Positions 46,758-58,159 of a DNA stretch of 64,000 bases are shown here, one piece after another (within the stretch, counting starts at the first letter, position 1; each line of letters opens with the position of its first letter). Below the pieces are notes generated by a model, which saw only the letters and a list, made by a program, of their open reading frames with translations, ran no database searches and was not told the DNA's origin. The stretch spans positions 3,968,001 through 4,032,000 of the forward strand of contig JASJZC010000001.1 of NCBI GenBank assembly GCA_037178855.1, given 5' to 3'. Position numbers and translations under genes: made by a program. Source of the stretch: Oscheius sp. JU75 (Eukaryota > Nematoda > Chromadorea > Rhabditida > Rhabditidae).

Positions 46758-47081
46758 ATGGAACACGAAGAAATGTCCCTCTCTGCTCTTCTCAAGCTCG
46801 CAATGCAGAAAAAGAAGAAGCTATTCAAGACAGAGATTCGAGTCTACCGCCAGGTGGTCCTTCAGAAGGCTTTCATCAAATCGTTGTGTAAGGGCATTGG
46901 TCGCATTCAAGCCAGTGGACGTTCAGCAGAGACAGCAATGGTTTTGGACCTGAATGAAAAGAACTGCCCTCTTGTGGCCGAGAAGACGTCTGGAAAAAGA
47001 AGAATCTCGGAGATTCAGAACTTCATTGGTTTAGAAGAAGAATTTGCTCCACCTCCGCAACTGAAGAAAGGAAAAATATAA
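46758..47081 (+). CDS. Small intronless lysine-rich helical protein (divergent pair, right)
   Basis: A single exon of 107 codons. The N-terminal helix reads EMSLSALLKLAMQKKKKLFK, followed by YRQVVLQKAFIKSLCKGIGR. The middle is mixed and the C-terminus is basic and proline-containing (SGKRRISEIQ, APPPQLKKGKI). The order LSALLKLA...VVLQKAFIKSL parallels LSNLLQLA...ALLQAVLVQRL in the divergent neighbour, so the two are probably related by inverted duplication. The helix-turn pattern loosely resembles SERTA/IER-type motifs, which would suggest nuclear co-regulators, but this is tentative. Confidence 0.5.
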   Translation: MEHEEMSLSALLKLAMQKKKKLFKTEIRVYRQVVLQKAFIKSLCKGIGRIQASGRSAETAMVLDLNEKNCPLVAEKTSGKRRISEIQNFIGLEEEFAPPPQLKKGKI

Positions 47082-47084
47082 CTT

Positions 47085-48290
47085 TTTGTCATTTCTTTGC
47101 CCATAATACAACTTTCAGATTAGAGGAACTGATTGAAAATTCTTGGTACCGTCAATCAAAATGGTAAATACTTTACACACTCGTAGCCTAGTGAATAAAC
47201 CTTACAACCTATATTGTTTGTCTTTTCTTCTTATGAGTTGGTATGGGTGTGGCTTGGAAAAGTCCGAATCTTTTGTTCTTTGTTATAAGAATCTGTTTTG
47301 CAGAACAGTTTTCTGATCGCTTATCAATCATTTCCCTTCTTCCAAGAAACTCAAAATAGGTCTCGACCTTTGAAGATTCTCTCCATTGACGTCTATAGTC
47401 TGTCACGGCTAATTAGTGATTGATCGTCTCTCCCACTGGCGGCTTCCTGTTCACGAGAGAGGGTCTGATCTTCCAACTATCAAATGCCCAATCTTCAAAG
47501 AGTAATGATCAAATGGTCAGTTAAGAAAAGGGGACATGCTGCAGACGCACCTAGTCATGCGGGCAGAGTGAGATAGCATGATCGATAGGATACTGACTAA
47601 TTATACTTCGAACAAATAGTGGCGAAAGATGCAGATCCAGCAACTCTTCATCTGGAGATAAGTATCGACTTTCATGTTAATTAGCAACTCGTTTGATCTG
47701 TTCTCTCAATATTCCCTCCCTATGGACATCGACCAGGGTATGAGGGTTTCTCGATTAACCTAGATCCGATAGTTTCAGTCGTTGTCTACTGGATGAAATG
47801 ACTATCCACTAAACTCTGGAAAATGTTGAACTTGAAAAGTATTTAGGGTCTTTCGGTTGATTTGCACCGGAGGGTCTGTTCGTGGAGAGTTTCCTTGTCA
47901 ACCGAATGTTTGGCGAGAATAATTTATTCAGACTTTTTCTTTTTTAGCGAAAGAACATTTTACGTCAGACAGTATAAAATAAGGAAACTCTGACAACATA
48001 AAGATGTACAAGACGAAGTTCAGGATTTGGGGGATGATATCACAAGGTAAGGATCGCTGATTGAGATTAAATTGCCTAGAAAAGAGGAGCTTGAGCTAAA
48101 AGAGGAACCATTCAACAGTCAAAGAGCAGTTGTTAAAGGGTAAGTAGATCGGAAAGGTCCTAAAATTATGGATAGAAATGAGGTACGGTAGTTTCAAACT
48201 GGAAGAGGAGGCACTTTAGGAGTCGGGAATATGCGGGATACCGTAACCGAGATATGTTCAGGAAGAGAAAATTCTCGAAAGTAACTGGAT
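47085..48290. other. Intergenic, nothing supported
   Basis: Contains only short open frames, for example 47209-47406 (-), a basic frame without domain or context. Confidence 0.4.
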
Positions 48291-48296
48291 GGACAT

Positions 48297-49187
48297 CTAT
48301 TCGTATTCCTCGTACTCGTAGAGCCGCTTGTACAGCGGACAGCAGTAGCAGCACCAGCAACTCAGCATGATCAACACTGAAAATGAGAGTTGATACTGTA
48401 AAAGAGTCATGTCAAAAGACTCTTAGTCTCGACCATTAGTGCCAAAAGAACTTACCAACAAGCAGGACAATCGCCGCAATGATGATCGCGACGAGAGCAC
48501 CAGTCGGAATGGCGAACGGACAGCAGGAAGGCTTCCAACTGCCCATATAAGGCCATGTACAGCACCAAGTGTAACTGTCCCAGTCAGTTGGCTGAGGACA
48601 GAAGGCCAGATATCCTAAAAAATCTCCTTGATTTCGTAAAAAGAGATTGAAAAATGTATGAGTCATACAGTGTGGCTTTTTTAGGCTCGAAAACAACGTT
48701 CCCACGCTGTCTGAAGAGTCACAAAGAATGAGTCACCAACCTCTTACATATTAGGAGTAATAAACAAACTTTAAAAACAGCAAAAAGGAAAAAAAAGAAC
48801 TAACCGTATCCACTGGGACACCAAAATATCCTCCTGTTTCCGAGTCGTCCCTCAATATATTGCGTGATAGGGTCGTTCAACTGAGCCTCTGCGTAGTATA
48901 CTGAAAATTATGATTACTTTGTGCTTCGAGGTTCTATTCCAAACTGGTCTAAAAAAGTTCTCCCTCTTCCTTTGCATCTTATTGTTTTAGAAAAACAATT
49001 GGTGCTGCTCAGGAACGCAAAGCAATGAACATAGGCAAGTTTAGGGTAGGTAAGTCCGTTTCAGACAACCATTTTGGAGTAGCTCAATATCAATAGTGTT
49101 TCTTTTCTCTGCTCGTGTAAAAGAAAAGTCAAACTAACCACATCCCAACAAAAAGACTGCCACTGCAAGATGTGTCGGTCGCAGCAT
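48297..49187 (-). CDS. Cysteine- and tyrosine-rich single-pass membrane protein (Shisa/CYYR-like architecture)
   Basis: Four exons on the minus strand, all joined in phase 1: from 49187 (signal peptide MLRPTHLAVAVFLLGC), about 48900-48805, about 48615-48457 and about 48388-48297. The ectodomain carries CPSGYGYLAFCPQPTDWD, TWCCTWPYMGSW and PSCCPFAIP. One membrane segment follows (TGALVAIIIAAIVLLVVLIM), then a juxtamembrane cysteine cluster (CWCCYCCPLYKRL) and a short acidic, tyrosine-rich tail (YEYEEYE). Paired ectodomain cysteines, one helix and a cysteine cluster just inside the membrane fit Shisa/CYYR/WBP1-like adaptors, whose tails bind trafficking or ubiquitin-ligase partners. Assignment is by architecture, not by a diagnostic motif. 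The cysteine cluster is a likely palmitoylation site. Confidence 0.72.
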
Positions 49188-49189
49188 TT

Positions 49190-51435
49190 CTTCGCTCTGC
49201 AAACCATTTTTTATAAGTGTCATTAATTGACAAAAGCAATAGTTTCGAGATGTGACGGAGACGACAGAAGCCGTACAAGCACAGTACAACACAAGTATTT
49301 CGAAGCAAAAAAACTTGGCAGAGTGCCGAAAAAGGGGATGACTAGGAGCATGTATAGTGAAGTCCTTCTCGCCGTGTGTGGGAAGTGAATCAAGCTCGAT
49401 AAGGCATCGATTGGAGATAGGAAGCAGGAGAGCGAGAGGGAACAGTCCGTGAATCAGAAGGACCGGATGGGAAGAAGGTCTCGGAGATCGATAGGAAACT
49501 GTTTGCGAGGAATACAAATAAGGAATGCGTCTCTCAGAAAGAGACACGTGGGCTATTCACACCGGAGAAATCAGACGACGAGAAAAACTGTTGTTGATAG
49601 GTGCAATGGAAGTTCAAAGTGAAATAGTTCTACAATAATGTAACAACACTACAACTACAGCAACTAATTGCAACTAGTCCATAAATTGTACTCAAGTAAT
49701 GAAGTATGCCCTCTCCCCAGTAAACGGTACCAGGTTTGGATAAAGCTTGTAACAACTGGCTGCAAGTTGGACTACCTGTTCCATGATTGCAGGTGTGTTT
49801 TAGGGCGTGTTTGGTAAAAAAAAAAATCCGTAATTGATCACATGATTCTTTTTAGTACAGATAAAAGTTTGATGTGGAAGAGTGATCGAACTGATGATTC
49901 AAAACTTTCAGCTATGATTCCAGAAGAATAGGTAGTCAGATCAACTGTTTGTTGCAAGATCTCGAAAACTCCCGACACCCTTGTCGTTTCAAAAACGCAA
50001 ACAAAGAGAGACAGGGGAGGAGAACTGGGAAGCCCTGGCAGCTGTAATGTTATCAGCAACTACTTTGCTTCAAACAGATAGACAAGCTTGTTAGTTATTC
50101 GGATATTGGCCGGACAGTAGTCGTCTCTTTTTCACACTGCGAAATTCATTCAAGCAGGGCGCCGGATCGTGTGAACAGAACCATTATTGGCGAGTGGTTG
50201 TACGACTTTCTTCTTGAAATCTAGTATTCTTGGGGAAAAGATGCCGAACCTAGGAGACGAGAACACAGACTTGAATGATCTAGCTGTTGATTCTCGCAAC
50301 CTTGGCGCGAACTTCGAGAGTTTGGCAGACAAAACCCAAAAGGTATAAGTATAGTAGTAAGCAAAGAGTGTAAACAAAGTTGAGGAAGTCTAGAAATAGT
50401 ACTACTATCGATCGAGGCTAGCCTTCGGCGTTCGGACCTGAACCGCGGACTGAGGCACAAGGACAAACACAGAGCCCCACCAGCCGTGTGTCACTGTGCA
50501 AATAGGGAGGCTCACTGAGGAGGAGACACGACAACATAAGATTAGATGATAACCGACTCACTTGGGGTACACACAATTAATCGAGGTGTTCCATGGATTA
50601 GAAAGTTGTTAGATTGAATATTTTCTAAACACAGTAACTGGTTCAACTCGAGGCAAACTGTTTACTGCTCGCACCAAATTCCGAGTGCTCTGAATAAGAA
50701 AACAGTGCGCACAAGCCTCTAATCTGATAACTCGATTTGTAACTTTTGGATAGAAATCTTTTGCAATAGCTGCAATGGAAAGGCAAATTTAGACTCAGAA
50801 AGGTAAGTGAGTTTTCGTCCCATTCCCAGCCCGAGGGTTCGATCGATCTGTATGCAAATAAGGGAGTAGAAGGCAACAAGCCGGTCAACCTGCCAGCTTG
50901 TTGTAATGCGATGCCGCGGATTCCCAAGGTATCCGCAAATAGCATATTCTATTTGTAGGATGACCATCAGTCAGAAGAAGAGAAGGATTCGAACATAGCT
51001 TCTGAGAAAAAGACAGGGGAAACGTAACGGGAACACAAAAATTAATAATTGTGTTGTGAAAGGAATACGTTTAGCGGAACTAAAAGTAACAGTTGCAAAG
51101 ATTACAAGAGCGTCTGGGACCCTTGCGGCTCCCATTGTTGGCAAACAGCGGAGATGCCCGCTTGCTGAATCACAAACACGGGTCGGCACAGGGACACTGA
51201 CCAGAGGAAGACGACTATAAAATCTCTTTATTATGGTACCTAGAAAACAATTACTTATCCGTAATTACTGTGAGTGGCGAGTGTGGATAGGAAGAAGTAA
51301 GTAGAGGGAAGGCTCTCCGGGAGGAGGTGCTCGATTGGACCCGTTCGAAAAGATTGAGGCAACAGAAGAGAAAGAAAGAGTAAGTGAAGAAGAGCCACGA
51401 GAGATCACAGTTTTTAAAGGATTTGGAGAATAGGA
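49190..51435. other. Intergenic, nothing supported
   Basis: Overlapping frames on the minus strand (49134-49547, 50643-50967, 51251-51625) lack domain, splice or signal-peptide support. A minus-strand AATAAA at 51224-51229 may serve the SLC35F gene. Confidence 0.4.
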
Positions 51436-51437
51436 AA

Positions 51438-54019
51438 CTATTGACGGGTTTCGGCAACGACGACTCGACGACCGTGAACAGGACAGTTTTGAATCTGAGC
51501 GACGGCGGTTGGAGGAGCTGAGATCTGGACGGATCCTTCGGTAGAGTCGGTCTCTTCGAAACAGCAGCTACAACAGCAACAGCAGGCGAAAAGACAGGGA
51601 CAGACTCGACGCGGCTCGTCAGCATCCCGGACCTGCAAAAGAGATTGTGGTTTGTCTAACTGTCTTTTGCCTGAGTTGGACGGACGGAATAGATGATAGA
51701 TCCCGTGATGACGACAATGAAAGAGACAAAGTAGAGATAGTGGAACTGAAGAAGTGAATGATAAAAATAAATTGACATAAACTCACAGTGTCCTTGAAAA
51801 GGAAGATTCCAAACAAAAGAGAGTAAAAGTCTGCTGTCAGCGTGGCCAGATTGAACATCAAGGCGGATGTCTTTTGGAGGACGACCGTGACCAGAGAATA
51901 GAAAATGAACATGGAAATGGCGAAGAGGGCAAACGAGCCGACTGTTCCCATTGTCCAGTTGATTTCGGCCAACTGCTTGTGCTCGAGGATCGCCCTAAAG
52001 TGTTTCTATTCGAGTTGAGCTTTTCACAGCCTACATCTGAACTCCAGAGATCAAGACTCCAAACAGTCCCACCATTCCCAGATACTCTACTCGACTGTAC
52101 TGCTTCACTAGAAACTCTTCCGAGACATTCGCTATAGCATACAGCACAGCTCCTCCCAGACAGAGGAAGTCTCCAGCTATTCGGCTACTACCTGGAAGGA
52201 TAAATGTCAAGAGTTTTCCCCTATGTCAACAAACTAAACAAATGCTCAAAACCCTACCCCCAGCGGCTCCTTTGTCATCCAAAATGTCAGCCCAGATCAG
52301 ACAGGCGATTCCGACCAGACAGACACAGACTCCAACAATGTGACTGATCAGGTAGCGAACGGAAAGGAAGAGCCAGCTGAGAAGCATGACAGTGGGAATG
52401 GTCGAGCAATCGAGAAGCTGGACACTGGTCAGTGTGGTGAACTGGTAGGCGTAGACAATCATGTAGTTGGCTTCGACGTCGATGATGGCAAGCAGTAAGT
52501 ATTTCCACCATCGACGTCGCAGAACTTCTATCAGACCATCGTCCCCGCCTTTACACGAAAGAGCCGTGCAGTAGACGAAGCAGAGGAGGAAGTAGTTGAC
52601 AAAAGATTGCGCTGAAAAAGTTTGGTCTTGGAAAATATTTTATATTATACGAATTTGACGAAATTTTTAAAAATAACTTATTTGAAAACTTTAGACTTTT
52701 ATCTAAAGAAGTGGAACATTCTTTTAGTGAAGGTTGGCCTTTAGTCTATGCGGTTAGTCAATTCCGATTCATTCCCAAAACGTTTTAAAATAGCTGAATT
52801 GGTCACGAGAGTCAAAGTACAATATAAAATCCTAGTTTTGGAGTAAGAAGTGAGTCTGTTTCCCAGGATTTAGTTTTCCAATATGTCCACGAATTCTACA
52901 TCCATGCGAATTTGGCAGAAGAACAATACACGGCTCGTAAAGTCAATTCTCTCGGACGGTTTTTTAAGATCATGCAAAAAACTAAAAACCAATAAAAAAA
53001 AGACTAACCTGCTGGCGCGTTAACCCCTTCTTTGAAAAGCAACGTCGATGAAACTCCCGTTCCGCAGAGACACAATGACAGAATTTGTCCCAAGGCCAAG
53101 CCTTTGACCGTTCGACTGAAAATCCAATATAAGTTCAAAGTAAGACACAACAGACATCAGAGCCTCCGTTTTTGGCGACATAAACTGACGATTTTCGTGG
53201 ATTGACTGGCAAGCATCTGACTCAAAACTGTGGTCTAGATGGGCGGGATCGATTGCGGTATGCTGTGGCAATCGGAAAGACGAACTGTTAGGAGACAGAT
53301 AACAAACAGCCACTGTTTGATCACTGACCCGAACTTCTGGTAAGCGGAATTATCGAATTGTGCAAGGGTTTCGGGCGAGAGGATTATGTTCTGGGGACTG
53401 ATTTTTGGCTGAGTAGTACAGAGACACTGGTATTTTGTTCACACTTTTTTTGGAAAGTCTATTCTTCCTAGACGAATGACCTATCTGGATCTATTTTAGA
53501 AATATGAGTGGTTATAGATTTCAGGGAACTAAAGGAACGAACGACATACCTGATGTTTTCATCCTCGCAACACGGGGAACAGTTTATACCCTCCTCGGGA
53601 TCGTCTTCTGGCAACTGTGCTGTCCTGAAATGTACTCTGTCAAAAACAGCTCGAGAAGAGCTACCTGGTAGGAGGAGGTGGCGGTGCAAAGGGATTTCTG
53701 TGTGGCTGTACTCCGGGCGGCAACTGTTGATAGTGATGCTGTTGCAAGTGCTGGACTGATCTGTTTTGTAAGTTCGAATGATGCGCCACGGAACCGTTGC
53801 CGTAGCTCGGACCGGGCTGGACCATCTGTCTGGCAGCTTGGTACGAGCAGCGCTGCTGGACGGCCAGAAGAGGCCGGCGCTCTCCTCCGTAGATGGACTC
53901 GTGGTAGGAGCAGTTGGCTGGAAAGAGTATACTTCATAGTCGAGAGGATCTCGGTCACTCAATACATTTAGCGGGGTATCGAGAGCAAAAAGGGCAGGGA
54001 AATAGAGCACTTTAGTCAT
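51438..54019 (-). CDS. SLC35F-type membrane transporter (drug/metabolite transporter fold)
   Basis: About ten membrane segments over eight or so exons. The N-terminal cytoplasmic region is rich in Gln/His/Pro ([37 protein letters not shown]) and acidic before the first helix ([11 protein letters not shown]). Transporter landmarks: [100 protein letters not shown] and [18 protein letters not shown]. These fit the SLC35F1/F2/F6 group, whose substrates are mostly unknown. The first exon ([17 protein letters not shown]) joins in phase across a 45-nt intron. The C-terminal tail is unusual: [15 protein letters not shown], then a hydrophilic end ([13 protein letters not shown]). Confidence 0.82.
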
Positions 54020-54024
54020 TGTGC

Positions 54025-55205
54025 GGGTAGACGCGACTTGGCGGTGGATTATTTCCCGTGGCCGTTATTCATCTCCATCTAAGCGTCGAGTCTAGCGTTT
54101 CCTCCCTATCCGCAGGGTGGTCCCCAGAGGCTCTTGTCCCACTTCGGGAACCCCTCAACACATGTTTAGGTGGTCTTTGTAAAGCACACGCAACCCAGTT
54201 ATTGGGTGTCGAGGTGCACGGCGAATTACATCGAAATGAACGGCGGAAGACAACTGTTTTGCCGACACGCGGATCACGACAAGCTTTTTCTGATGGATTG
54301 TGGCAAATAGGCCACGAGATGGCAACTTTTGCTCTATTCAATTGGAATTTTTGTTAGAACTGATTTCTGTCCCCTTGGATTAATCTAACGTAGCAGAGAG
54401 ACATCTATTCGGATTTAATGTTGAAAGGATAGCAGTTTGATAAAGGCCCCGTAAATTAAAAATGCTCGACAAGAAAGAAAGTTCGTCCTCCTCAAGCACC
54501 TGTTGTCTAATTTAGAATAAAAACCTGTCACTCACTGAGGCATGTCAGCCCGCAGGGAGTTGTAATAACGAATGAGGAAGGGAGTCACAGAAGCATCAAC
54601 TACTAGTGTTTTTGAATAGAAAACAATCAACATTTTTCCAAGTTCAATGTCAAAGATCTCCTGTCCTTTGTCTACTTATCGCGGCCAGACTTCGTACTTA
54701 TCAGAACAGTGAAATGTGCTACTTGCAACAGTGGTAAAAGGGCTATTATCTCAGTTCTACGAAGGCTTCAAAAGAATGAAAAGTAGCGAAAAGAGAAAAA
54801 GAGACGAGAACTTGAGAAAGAGAGATGGGACGAGGGGGGTGCGTGAAAAGGCGTCAAATTTCATTGCCCGAGTCCAGTTCATTTCGCGAGGACTCGTAAA
54901 AATCGTGTAAAAATCAATTATATTGAGCTGAGAAGGCTCTGTTGTCGGGAAGGCAATTAATAAAGAGAGGGCCAGCTCAACAGCAGTCACTCCGCCCACC
55001 TGCACCCGACGAGCGGTACATCTTGCCGACGAATGTCCGAGAATCTTACAGGACCGTTTAGAATTAGCATGGAGAGTGGCAGTCGATAAAACGACTCATA
55101 GTCTTTCTCTCCAGCGCGAGAAGCTTATGATGGCCTCTCACAAATCACGCCCCGGGGGGTTTCGCGAGGCCCTCTCCCTCTCTATGCTTGCCTCCTTTTT
55201 CAGAC
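54025..55205. other. Intergenic, nothing supported
   Basis: Frames at 54058-54357 (+) and 54757-55005 (-) have no recognisable content. The first SLC35F exon ends the gene at 54019, and its promoter should lie here, without a clear TATA element. Confidence 0.4.
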
Positions 55206-55211
55206 TCACCT

Positions 55212-56830
55212 TTTGAAGAGCCATCTCGCCCAGACGTGGTCATAGTAGGTAGGTATGATAAGGAGAAATGGCAGTAAGTGATAAGGAGAGTTCGAGAAGA
55301 TGCACTGATAGAAAATGGAGTCGCTCTCCGGGGACTGAAAGAAGAATGACTTCTGGGCTCAACTTCTTACTGGTTTTGATTTGACAAACATTACCAAAAG
55401 CATTCTGCTGTTATTAGGAAAAGGTACTCAAAGTCGTCTTCAATTTGTAGTGTCCTCACTGACCTCTCACTTGTATCCTTTGAACCCTTTTCAAACTTCT
55501 CAAAATAACTTTAATTAGCAGTTGCATAGCACTCAAAATATATAGTTCTTCAGATATATACTGTCACTTTAGGGAGGTACATGACCTAGAAAAAGTTGGT
55601 TGAACATCATTGCGACTACGAGGCTTAGCTGTGGTTAAATTTCCTAATTTCTCGCTCATAACTTGCAGTCATCCAGTTGTCCATATGTTTCTTTCGGAAA
55701 AGTTTATTGTAGAATATCGAGGTCAGAAGATAGCTTATGAGCATCAGTTGAATAAATGTCTAGAATCAGTTTTCATGAAAAAATTCATTGTACCTTGCAA
55801 GCCATTCCAATCGTGACTTTCTCCCATTTCAATTCATTAATAATAATATTTTCGATATCACTCCACAGCATGTAACTTTTTTAGCAAGTTCTCATCGTAG
55901 ATTAGTTTTGACAACTCGAACTAGAAAAGACTCAAGTAGTTTAGTTTCAGAGAAGCCTGGGCCGGCGACGTAAGCGTAAGCGACTGGTGACATACCATTC
56001 TGTTTACAAGATCCAGGCTTCGGTCGGGAAACTTCCCACACAGATCTCTCTACTACTAAAACGTAATGGTGTCTGTCCGTCCTTGCGTCATCACGAGCAA
56101 AAATTTGGCAAGTGATGGCATGTCAAGAAGTTGTGCTGTTCAAAAAGCTATTGCCAATATTGGGTGACATGTCAGCTTTGGATGCGCTCTAAAACTTTGA
56201 TTTTGCCGCAATGAAGCCGCTGGGAGCCTTTTGTTACTACAAAGCGGTGCAGCCGCCAATGCAAATAGAAGACAAACAAAGGGACGGCGAAGCCGTCGAA
56301 GACGACTAGTTGATAACGAAAGAAGTGAGTGTCGATGAGAACATGGAGGTAGCCACTATTCGAATATAATATGGTTTGTCACATACATGAATCCTGATAC
56401 AGTATATGCACCCAGCTGGCAGCAAATGTACACGAACTGCTTTTCCAGTTGAGTACTACAAGTCGAAAGCAAGCAGCTCACAACGATTTGCCAGCGAGAA
56501 AATTCATGGCGTCAGGATCAATTCCTATAAAATTTCGCTTGTACTCTAAAACCCTACAGGACTTACAAAGTTTCTGAGACAGCTGCAAGCACTGGCAACC
56601 GTATCCCAGACACATTGAACTACAATGAAGTATGGGTATGTCTATCTCTTGTTCTTAATCAGCAGCAGTATGCCCAGAACGACCGTTGTAAGTGGAATTG
56701 CAACCAATGTAGAGGTCAAGCTGCTGTTCTAATGGATGTCCATGCCGAGTACTTTTTCTATAAATAGATTGGTGAGTGTGTATTCGCAAAAGTTTCTTAC
56801 AAAAAGCTGCATTCTCATGCCATTTTTAGT
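55212..56830 (-). pseudogene. Multi-pass membrane gene, tandem copy 1 (broken, Helitron inside)
   Basis: Segments in minus-strand order: Z1 about 56830-56620, Y1 about 56545-56430, X1 about 55800-55605, W1 55336-55212. Each matches a segment of the copy at 56875-58151 in the same order. Z1 has an in-frame TAG where the other copy has CAG (GMDI, then the stop, then SSLTSTLVAIPL). The segment expected between Y1 and X1 is missing, and a Helitron-like element occupies 56045-56309. W1 is the best-preserved piece (YHLLPFLLIIPTYYDHVWAR, then WLFKR and a GTGAGT donor). Family not identified; hydrophobicity suggests a multi-pass receptor or channel. Confidence 0.55.
56045..56309 (+). mobile_element. 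Helitron-like element with both ends, 265 bp
   Basis: Starts TCTCTCTACTACTAAAACGT after an A, then GTCTGTCCGTCCTTGCGTCA. It ends GGGACGGCGAAGCCGTCGAA, then GACGACTAG, before a T (CTAG fits CTRR). It shares a central block with the 3' fragment at 5975-6093. It lies inside tandem copy 1 of the membrane gene. Confidence 0.77.
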
Positions 56831-56874
56831 GTTCCACTTGCAATGTTAGACCCAAACCCCTACGCAGCTGACAC

Positions 56875-58151
56875 TATCTGAATAGCCGTCTCGACCAGAC
56901 GTAGGCATTCTATATAGGAATGATAACAAAAGTTCAAGAAAAAAATGACCTCCCTCTGCCAGATCGATGCCAGGATAGATCATTCCAACAACGAGGCTTA
57001 ACTGTCAAACTACTTTTTAGCTCGTTCACTTGCAACTTACAGTAATCCAGTTGTTCAAATAACCCAATGTTTCTTTTGGAAGTCTATAGAAAAACATTAA
57101 AGACAATTTATAGCTGATCAGCATCAGTTGGACGAAAGTCTAGAATCCGTTCAGAATTCCGATCTGTCTTTGGATCAGAATCCGAAGACAGATCGGAATC
57201 AGTAGAGACACCATCACTATGCAGAAAATTGTAAGGTAGCAATGGGCGTCACTCTTCAACTGTTCTTTCTTTTTACAAAATTTCAACTGACCTCCAATAG
57301 CCAGTCTATTGGGTCAAGGGTGCGCTTTGTGTATACAATAGTCTACACAAGTGCAGTATATTGAGAAGACAGTTCGGAATAATAAGGCACCAAGCAAGGA
57401 ACCGAAGTTTATTGATTTCTCCCAGCCTGGAAAGTAGGTAAGTCAGAACGTTTTTACAATTATCTCTCGATAGTAGATACCCGATATACCAGTACAAAAA
57501 CAGGTTTGGGACTCACTGGACAAATAGTTTTTTCCAGTTGAGGGCTATAAGAGTCGAAAGCAGGCAGCTGACCGCGATTTGCCAACGAGAAAATTCCAAG
57601 AGCGGTGTCAGAAGCAAGTCCTACAAAGAAACTTTAGAAAGTGACGGAATACCTTTAGATTGTTACAGAAATCTAAACATGTGGAGGTAATTACTGTAAC
57701 TAACTACTGTTACAAGACACCAGCTACAATTAGAGTGTGCTTTTCGACCAGTCAACTGTAAAATAGAAAAGCTGTTCAAAAAACTTTCAACACAAACTCA
57801 CAAAAAATTCAAAGGTTCTGAGACAGTTGCATTCTAGACACATTGGACTAAGATAAAGTACAGATATATCTGTTTCTTGTTCTTAATGGGCAAGAGTCGG
57901 ATCACAACAAGTATTGAAAGTGGAATAGCAACCAATGTAGAGGTCAAACTGCTGATCTGATAGATGTCCATGCCGAGTACTAACTTCTCTTCCAACAGTT
58001 GTGTGTCTTGCATTGTAAAATTCATGTGTCTCTGCAAAATTTCTTCGTGATTCTCCCAACAAAGCAGCATTCTCATGCCATTTTGAGTGTCCCACTTATA
58101 CCACAACCTCCTCCTCAGCTGGCGCCATTTGAATAGCTTTCGGATTTGCAA
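56875..58151 (-). pseudogene. Multi-pass membrane gene, tandem copy 2 (partly preserved)
   Basis: Exon-like segments on the minus strand: Z2 58151-57834 (LLEEKLVLGMDIYQISSLTS, TLVAIPLSILVVIRLLPIKN), Y2 about 57625-57520 (LLLTPLLEFSRWQIAVSCLL, STLIALNWKKLFVQ, GTGAGT donor), V2 about 57437-57306 (RLGEINKLRFLAWCLIIPNC, LLNILHLCRLLYT), X2 about 57265-57005 (HCYLTIFCIVM, then TFVQLMLISYKLSLMFFYRL) and a degenerate W2 about 56970-56880. The W2 frame matching W1 contains a TAG. The protein would have at least six membrane segments. The family is unclear: a nematode chemoreceptor or a TRP-like channel are possibilities that I cannot decide by eye. Confidence 0.45.
57156..57199. repeat. Perfect 15-bp inverted repeat within copy 2
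   Basis: ATTCCGATCTGTCTT and AAGACAGATCGGAAT are separated by 14 bases, and the loop itself can partly pair (GGAT/ATCC). It lies between the X2 exon-like parts, probably in an intron of the membrane gene; copy 1 lacks it. Confidence 0.85.
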
Positions 58152-58159
58152 GTGAGAAC

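Noticed and set aside
46640-46828. Upstream extension of the 46343 gene from an ATG at 46828
   Set aside because: It would run through the divergent promoter and overlap the neighbouring gene's start; the internal ATG at 46639 fits better.
53468-54019. 183-codon minus frame at the start of the SLC35F gene
   Set aside because: The real frame, after a 45-nt intron, is a different one, with glutamine/histidine-rich sequence and phase-consistent junctions; only the first exon shares this frame.
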